Positions 58,501 to 64,000 of a stretch of DNA of 64,000 bases are shown here, one piece after another. Each line of letters starts with the position of its first letter. Positions within the stretch are counted from its first letter, which is position 1. A program made the position numbers and the translations under genes. The stretch comes from Apostichopus japonicus. Taxonomy: Eukaryota > Echinodermata > Holothuroidea > Aspidochirotida > Stichopodidae. Under the pieces are notes generated by a model. It worked only from the letters and a program-made list of their open reading frames with translations, was not told where the DNA came from and searched no databases. Location of the stretch: assembly GCF_037975245.1 (NCBI RefSeq), contig NC_092572.1, forward strand, positions 7,147,501-7,211,500, given 5' to 3'.

Positions 58501-61500
58501 CACGAGCTGTAAAAGATCGACGATAGACGTCACCGGGGTTCGAACCACGGATGCAAAAGAGAGTCTCGATCATCAGCTCGTACAGTGCGCCTGGCCATCG
58601 CGCCACTGTATGGACAGAGATATTAGGTGGATTAACTAATACTTTCAGCTCCCCGTGTAGGCACGAGCTGTAAAAGCTTGGCAAAAGACGTCATCACCGG
58701 GGTTCGAACAACGGATGCAAAAGAGAGTCTCGATTATCAGCTCGTACAGTGCGCCAAGCCATCGCGCCACTGTATGGACTGAGATATTAGGTGGATTAAC
58801 TAATACTTTCAGCTCCCCGCGTAGGCACGAGCTGAAAATGATCGGCAAAAGACGTCATCACCGGGGTTCGAACAACGGATGCAAAAGAGAGTCTCGATCA
58901 TCAGCTCGTACAGTGCGCCAAGCCATCGCGCCACTGTATGGACAGAGATATTAGGTGGATTAACTAATACTTTCAGCTCCCCGCGTAGGCACGAGCTGTA
59001 AATGATCGGCAAAAGACGTCATCACCTGGGTTCGAACCACGGATGCAAAAGAGAGTCTCGATCATCAGCTCGTACAGTGCGCCAAGCCATCGCGCCACTG
59101 TATGGACTGAGATATCAAGTGGATTAACTAATACTTACAGCTCCCCGCGTAGACACGAGCTGTAAAAGATCGGCAAAAGACGTCATCACCGGGGTTCGAA
59201 CCACGGATGCAAAAGAGAGTCTCGATCATCAGCTCGTACAGTGCGCCAAGCCATCGCGCCTCTGTATGGACTGAGATATTAGGTGGATTAACTAATACTT
59301 ACAGCTCCCCGTGTAGGCACGAGCTCTAAAAGATCGGCAAAAGACGTCATCACCGGGGTTCGAACCACGGATGCAAAAGAGAGTCTCGATCATCAGCTCG
59401 TACAGTGCGCCAAGCCATCGCGCCACTGTATGGACTGAGATATTAGGTGGATTAACTAATACTTACAGCTCCCCGCGAAGGCACGAGCTGTAAAAGATCG
59501 GCAAAAGACGTCATCACCGGGGTTCGAACCACGGATGCAAAAGAGAGTCTCGATCATCAGCTCGTACAGTGCGCCAATCCATCGCGCTACTGTATGGACT
59601 GAGATATTAAGTGGATTAAATAATACTTACAGCTCCCCGTGTAGGCACGAGCTGTAAAAGATCGGCAAAAGACGTCATCACCTGGGTTCGAACCACGGAT
59701 GCAAAAGAGAGTCTCGATCATCAGCTCGTACAGTGCGCCAAGCCATCGCGCCACTGTATGGACTGAGATATTAGGTGGATTAACTAATACTTACAGCTCT
59801 CCGTGTAGGCACGAGCTGTAAAAGATCGTCAAAAGACGTCATCACCTGTTTTCGAACCACGGATGCAAAAGAGAGTCTCGATCATCAGCTCGTACAGTGC
59901 GCCAAGCCATCGCGCCACTGTATGGACTGAGATATTAGGTGGATTAACTAATACTTACAGCTCCCCGTGTAGGCACGAGCTGTAAAAGATCGTCAAAAGA
60001 CGTCATCACCGGGGTTCGAACCACGGATGCAAAAGAGAGTTTCGATCATCAGCTCGTACAGTGCGCCACGCCATCGCGCCACTGTATGGGCTAAGATATT
60101 CGGTGGATTAACTAATACTTACAGCTCCCCGTGTAGGCACGAGCTGTAAAAGATCGTCAAAAGACGTCATCACCTGGGTTCGAACCACGGATGCAAAAGA
60201 GAGTCTCGATCATCAGCTCGTACAGTGCGCCAAGCCATCGCGCCACTGTATGGACTGAGATATAAGGTGGATTAATTAACTAATACTTACAGCTCCCCGT
60301 GTAGGCACGAGCTGTAAAAGATCGGCAAAAGACGTCATCACCGGGGTTCGAACCACGGATGCAAAAGAGAGTCTCGATCATCAGCTCGTACAGTGCGCCA
60401 AGCCATCGCGCCACTGTATGGACTGAGATATTAGGTGGATTAACTAATACTTACAGCTCAACGCGTACGCACGAGCTGCAAAAGATGGACGATAGACGTC
60501 ATCACCGGGGTTCGAACCACGGATGCAAAAGAGAGTCTCGATCATCAGCTCGTACAGTGCGCCAAGCCATCGCGCCACTGTTTGGACTGAGATATTAGGT
60601 GGATTAACTAATACTTACAGCTCCCCGCGTACGCACGAGCTGTAAAAGATCGGGAAAAGACGTCATCACCGTGGTTCGAACCACGGATGCAAAAGATAGT
60701 CTCGATCATCAGCTCGTACAGTGCGCCAAGCCATCGCGCCACTGTATGGACTGAGATATTAGGTGGATTAACTAATACTTACAGCTCAACGCGTAGGCAC
60801 GAGCTGTAAAAGATCGGGAAAAGACGTCATCACCGGGGTTCGAACCACGGATGCAAAAGAGAGTCTCGATCATCAGCTCGCACAGTGCGCCAAGCCATCG
60901 CGCCACTGTATGGACTGAGATATTAGGTGGATTAACTAATACTTACAGCTCCCCGCGAAGGCACGAGCTGCAAAAGATCGGCAAAAGACGTCATCACCGG
61001 GGTTCGAACCACGGATGCAAAAGATAGTCTCGATCATCAGCTCGCACAGTGCGCAAAGCCATCGCGCCACTGTATGGACTGAGATATTAGTTGGATTAAC
61101 TAATACTTACGGATCCCCGCGAAGGCACGAGCTGCAAAAGATCGGCAAAAGACGTCATCACCGGGGTTCGAACCACGGATGCAAAAGATAGTCTCGATCA
61201 TCAGCTCGTACAGTGCGCCAAGCCATCGCGCCACTGTATGGACTGAGATATTAGTTGGATTAACTAATACTTACAGCTCAACGCGTACGCACGAGCTGCA
61301 AAAGATGGACGATAGACGTCATCACCGGGGTTCGAACCACGGATGCAAAAGAGAGTCTCGATCATCAGCTCGTACAGTGCGCCAAGCCATCGCGCCACTG
61401 TATGGACTGAGATATAAGGTGGATTAACTAATACTTACAGCTCAACGCGTACGCACGAGCTGCAAAAGATGGACGATATACGTCATCACCGGGGTTCGAA

Positions 61501-64000
61501 CCACGGATGCAAAAGATAGTCTCGATCATCAGCTCGTACAGTGCGCCAAGCCATCGCGCCACTGTATGGACTGAGATATTAGGTGGATTAACTAATACTT
61601 ACAGCTCCCCGCGTAGGCACGAACTGTAACAGATCGGCAAAAGACGTCATCACCGGGGTTCGAACCACGGATGCAAAAGAGAGTCTCGATCATAGGCTCG
61701 TACAGTGCGCCAAGCCATCGCGCCACTGTATGGACTGAGATATTAGGTGGATTAACTAATACTTACAGCTCCCCGCGTAGGCACGAACTGTAAAAGATCG
61801 GCAAAAGACGTCATCACCGGGGTTCGAACCACGGATGCAAAAGAGAGTCTCGATCACCAGCTCGTACAGTGCGCCAAGCCATCGCGCCACTGTATGGACT
61901 GAGATATTAGGTGGATTAACTAATACTTACAGCTCCCCGCGAAGGCACGAGCTGTAAAAGATCGGCAAAAGACGTCATCACCGAGGTTCGAACCACGGAT
62001 GCAAAAGAGAGTCTCGATCATCAGCTCGTACAGTGCGCCAAGCCATCGCGCCACTGTATGGACTGAGATATTAGGTGGATTAACTAATACTTACAGCTCC
62101 CCGCGAAGGCACGAGCTGTAAAAGATCGGCAAAAGACGTCATCACCGGGGTTCGAACCACGGATGCAAAAGAGAGTCTCGATCATCAGCTCGTACAGTGC
62201 GCCAAGCCATCGCGCCACTGTATGGACTGAGATATTAGGTGGATTAACTAATACTTACAGCTCCCCGTGTAGGCACGAGCTCTAAAAGATCGGCAAAAGA
62301 CGTCATCACCGGGGTTCGAACCACGGATGCAAAAGAGAGTCTCGATCATCAGCTCGTACAGTGCGCCAAGCCATCGCGCCACTGTATGGACTGATATATT
62401 AGGTGGATTAACTAATACTTACAGCTCCCCGCGAAGGCACGAGCTGTAAAAGATCGGCAAAAGACGTCATCACCGGGGTTCGAACCACGGATGCAAAAGA
62501 GAGTCTCGATCATAGGCTCGTACAGTGCGCCAAGCCATCGCGCCACTGTATGGACTGAGATATTAGGTGGATTAAATAATACTTACAGCTTCCCGTGTAG
62601 GCACGAGCTGTAAAAGATCGGCAAAAGACGTCATCACCGGGATTCGAACCACGGATGCAAAAGAGAGTCTCGATCATCAGCTCGTACAGTGCGCCAAGCC
62701 ATCGCGCCACTGTATGGACTGAGATATCAGGTGGATTAACTAATACTTACAGCTCCCCTTGTAGGCACGAGCTGTAAAAGATCGGCAAAAGACGTCATCA
62801 CCGGGGTTCGAACCACGGATGCAAAAGAGAGTCTCGATCATCAGCTCGTACAGTGCGCCAAGCCATCGCGCCACTGTATGGACTGAGATATTAGGTGGAT
62901 TAACTAATACTTACAGCTCCCCGTGTAGGCACGAGCTGTAAAAGATCGACGATAGACGTCACCGGGGTTCGAACCACGGATGCAAAAGAGAGTCTCGATC
63001 ATCAGCTCGTACAGTGCGCCAAGCCATCGCGCCACTGTATGGACTGAGATATTAGGTGGATTAACTAATACTTACAGCTCCCCGCGAAGGCACGAGCTGC
63101 AAAAGATCGGCAAAAGACGTCATCACCGGGGTTCGAACCACGGATGCAAAAGATAGTCTCGATCATCAGCTCGCACAGTGCGCCAAGCCATCGCGCCACT
63201 GTATGGACTGAGATATTAGTTGGATTAACTAATACTTACGGCTCCCGGCGAAGGCACGAGCTGCAAAAGATGGACGATAGACGTCATCACCGGGGTTCGA
63301 ACCACGGATGCAAAAGAGAGTCTCGATCATCAGCTCGTACAGTGCGCCAAGCCATCGCGCCACTGTTTGGACTGAGATATTAGGTGGATTAACTAATACT
63401 TACAGCTCAACGCGTACGCACGAGCTGCAAAAGATGGACGATAGACGTCATCACCGGGGTTCGAACCACGGATGCAAAAGAGAGTCTCGATAATCAGCTC
63501 GTACAGTGCGCCAAGCCATCGCGCCACTGTTTGGACTGAGATATTAGGTGGATTAACTAATACTTACAGCTCAACGCGTACGCACGAGCTGCAAAAGATG
63601 GACGATAGACGTCATCACCGGGGTTCGAACCACGGATGCAAAAGAGAGTCTCGATCATCAGCTCGTACAGTGCGCCAAGCCATCGCGCCACTGTATGGAC
63701 TGAGATATTAGGTGGATTAACTAATACTTACAGCTCAACGCGTACGCACGAGCTGCAAAAGATGGACGATAGACGTCATCACCGGGGTTCGAACCACGGA
63801 TGCAAAAGAGAGTCTCGATCATCAGCTCGTACAGTGCGCCAAGCCATCGCGCCACTGTTTGGACTGAGATATTAGGTGGATTAACTAATACTTACAGCTC
63901 AACGCGTACGCACGAGCTGCAAAAGATGGACGATAGACGTCATCACCGGGGTTCGAACCACGGATGCAAAAGAGAGTCTCGATCATCAGCTCGTACAGTG
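40505..64000 (-). repeat. 164-bp satellite with tRNA-like Pol III boxes, about 143 copies, open at the right edge
   Basis: Plus-strand unit: CACGAGCTGTAAAAGATCGG (1-20), CAAAAGACGTCATCACCGGG (21-40), GTTCGAACCACGGATGCAAA (41-60), AGAGAGTCTCGATCATCAGC (61-80), TCGTACAGTGCGCCAAGCCA (81-100), TCGCGCCACTGTATGGACTG (101-120), AGATATTAGGTGGATTAACT (121-140), AATACTTACAGCTCCCCGCG (141-160), TAGG. The minus strand carries an A-box-like TGGCTTGGCGCA, then 39 bp, then the B box GGTTCGAACCCC, then T4 runs in GTCTTTTGCCGATCTTTTAC. A 161-bp subtype lacks three bases and reads GATCGACGATAGACGTCACC. The copies are 90-100% alike by eye. A cloverleaf does not close (no matching acceptor stem), so this is a SINE-head or tRNA-derived satellite, not a tRNA gene array. 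Confidence 0.95.

Noticed and set aside
40431-63875. Many 60-101-codon open frames in the satellite (for example frames starting MQKRVSIISS or MPIFYSSCLR)
   Set aside because: They recur every 164 bp, follow the tandem unit on both strands, and end wherever a variant base makes a stop. They are by-products of the repeat, not genes.
40505-64000. CRISPR array or tRNA gene cluster
   Set aside because: There are no unique spacers between conserved repeats; the whole 164 bp is repeated and the genome is eukaryotic. The tRNA-like part lacks a matching acceptor stem and a proper T stem.

Overview
This is a stretch of an animal (metazoan) nuclear genome. The genes are split by many introns with canonical GT-AG sites, the DNA is AT-rich and full of micro- and minisatellites, and the gene content (an axonemal CFAP protein, a receptor-type kinase-like protein and a secreted PHB-depolymerase-like hydrolase) suggests a marine invertebrate, probably a deuterostome. 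An echinoderm such as a sea cucumber is my guess from overall feel only; nothing in the window proves the species.

Layout. (1) 1-15,613, plus strand: the 3' half of a CFAP44 (WDR52) orthologue. Thirteen exons join without a frame break into 725 C-terminal residues; the 5' WD40-coding exons lie upstream of the window. Its introns carry a GATC-rich satellite, a GGAT array, two tRNA-derived SINE families, a long-stem inverted repeat, a purine-rich/G4 minisatellite and tandem duplications of exon ends. (2) 16,579-18,077: a 41-bp minisatellite between convergent genes. (3) 19,220-26,770, minus strand: a complete 11-exon gene for a 331-residue secreted hydrolase of the PHB depolymerase family, with Ser-Asp-His order followed by the oxyanion His, the circularly permuted 'type II' arrangement. 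Its stop codon sits in the first unit of a 39-bp minisatellite whose reading frame stays open for another 114 codons. (4) 29,966-36,859, plus strand: the transmembrane and cytoplasmic part of a receptor-tyrosine-kinase-like protein that has lost the VAIK Lys, HRD and DFG motifs (pseudokinase) but keeps a C-terminal YxxM motif. It has two 19-nt microexons and a likely alternative splice arrangement. I could not find its ectodomain. (5) 36,860-40,408: gene-poor, with one candidate hAT-type MITE and a 157-bp tandem duplication. (6) 40,409-64,000 (open at the right edge): about 143 copies of a 164-bp satellite, introduced by a block of TACG palindromes.

The most unusual part is the satellite. On the minus strand each monomer has a tRNA-like A box, a B box 39 bp further on, and T4 runs just after, so it looks like a SINE head or Pol III cassette amplified in tandem. 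The array shows higher-order duplications of 4, 5, 6, 11 and 23 monomers. The satellite, the SINEs and the MITEs are unrelated to the three protein genes, which do not appear to work together.
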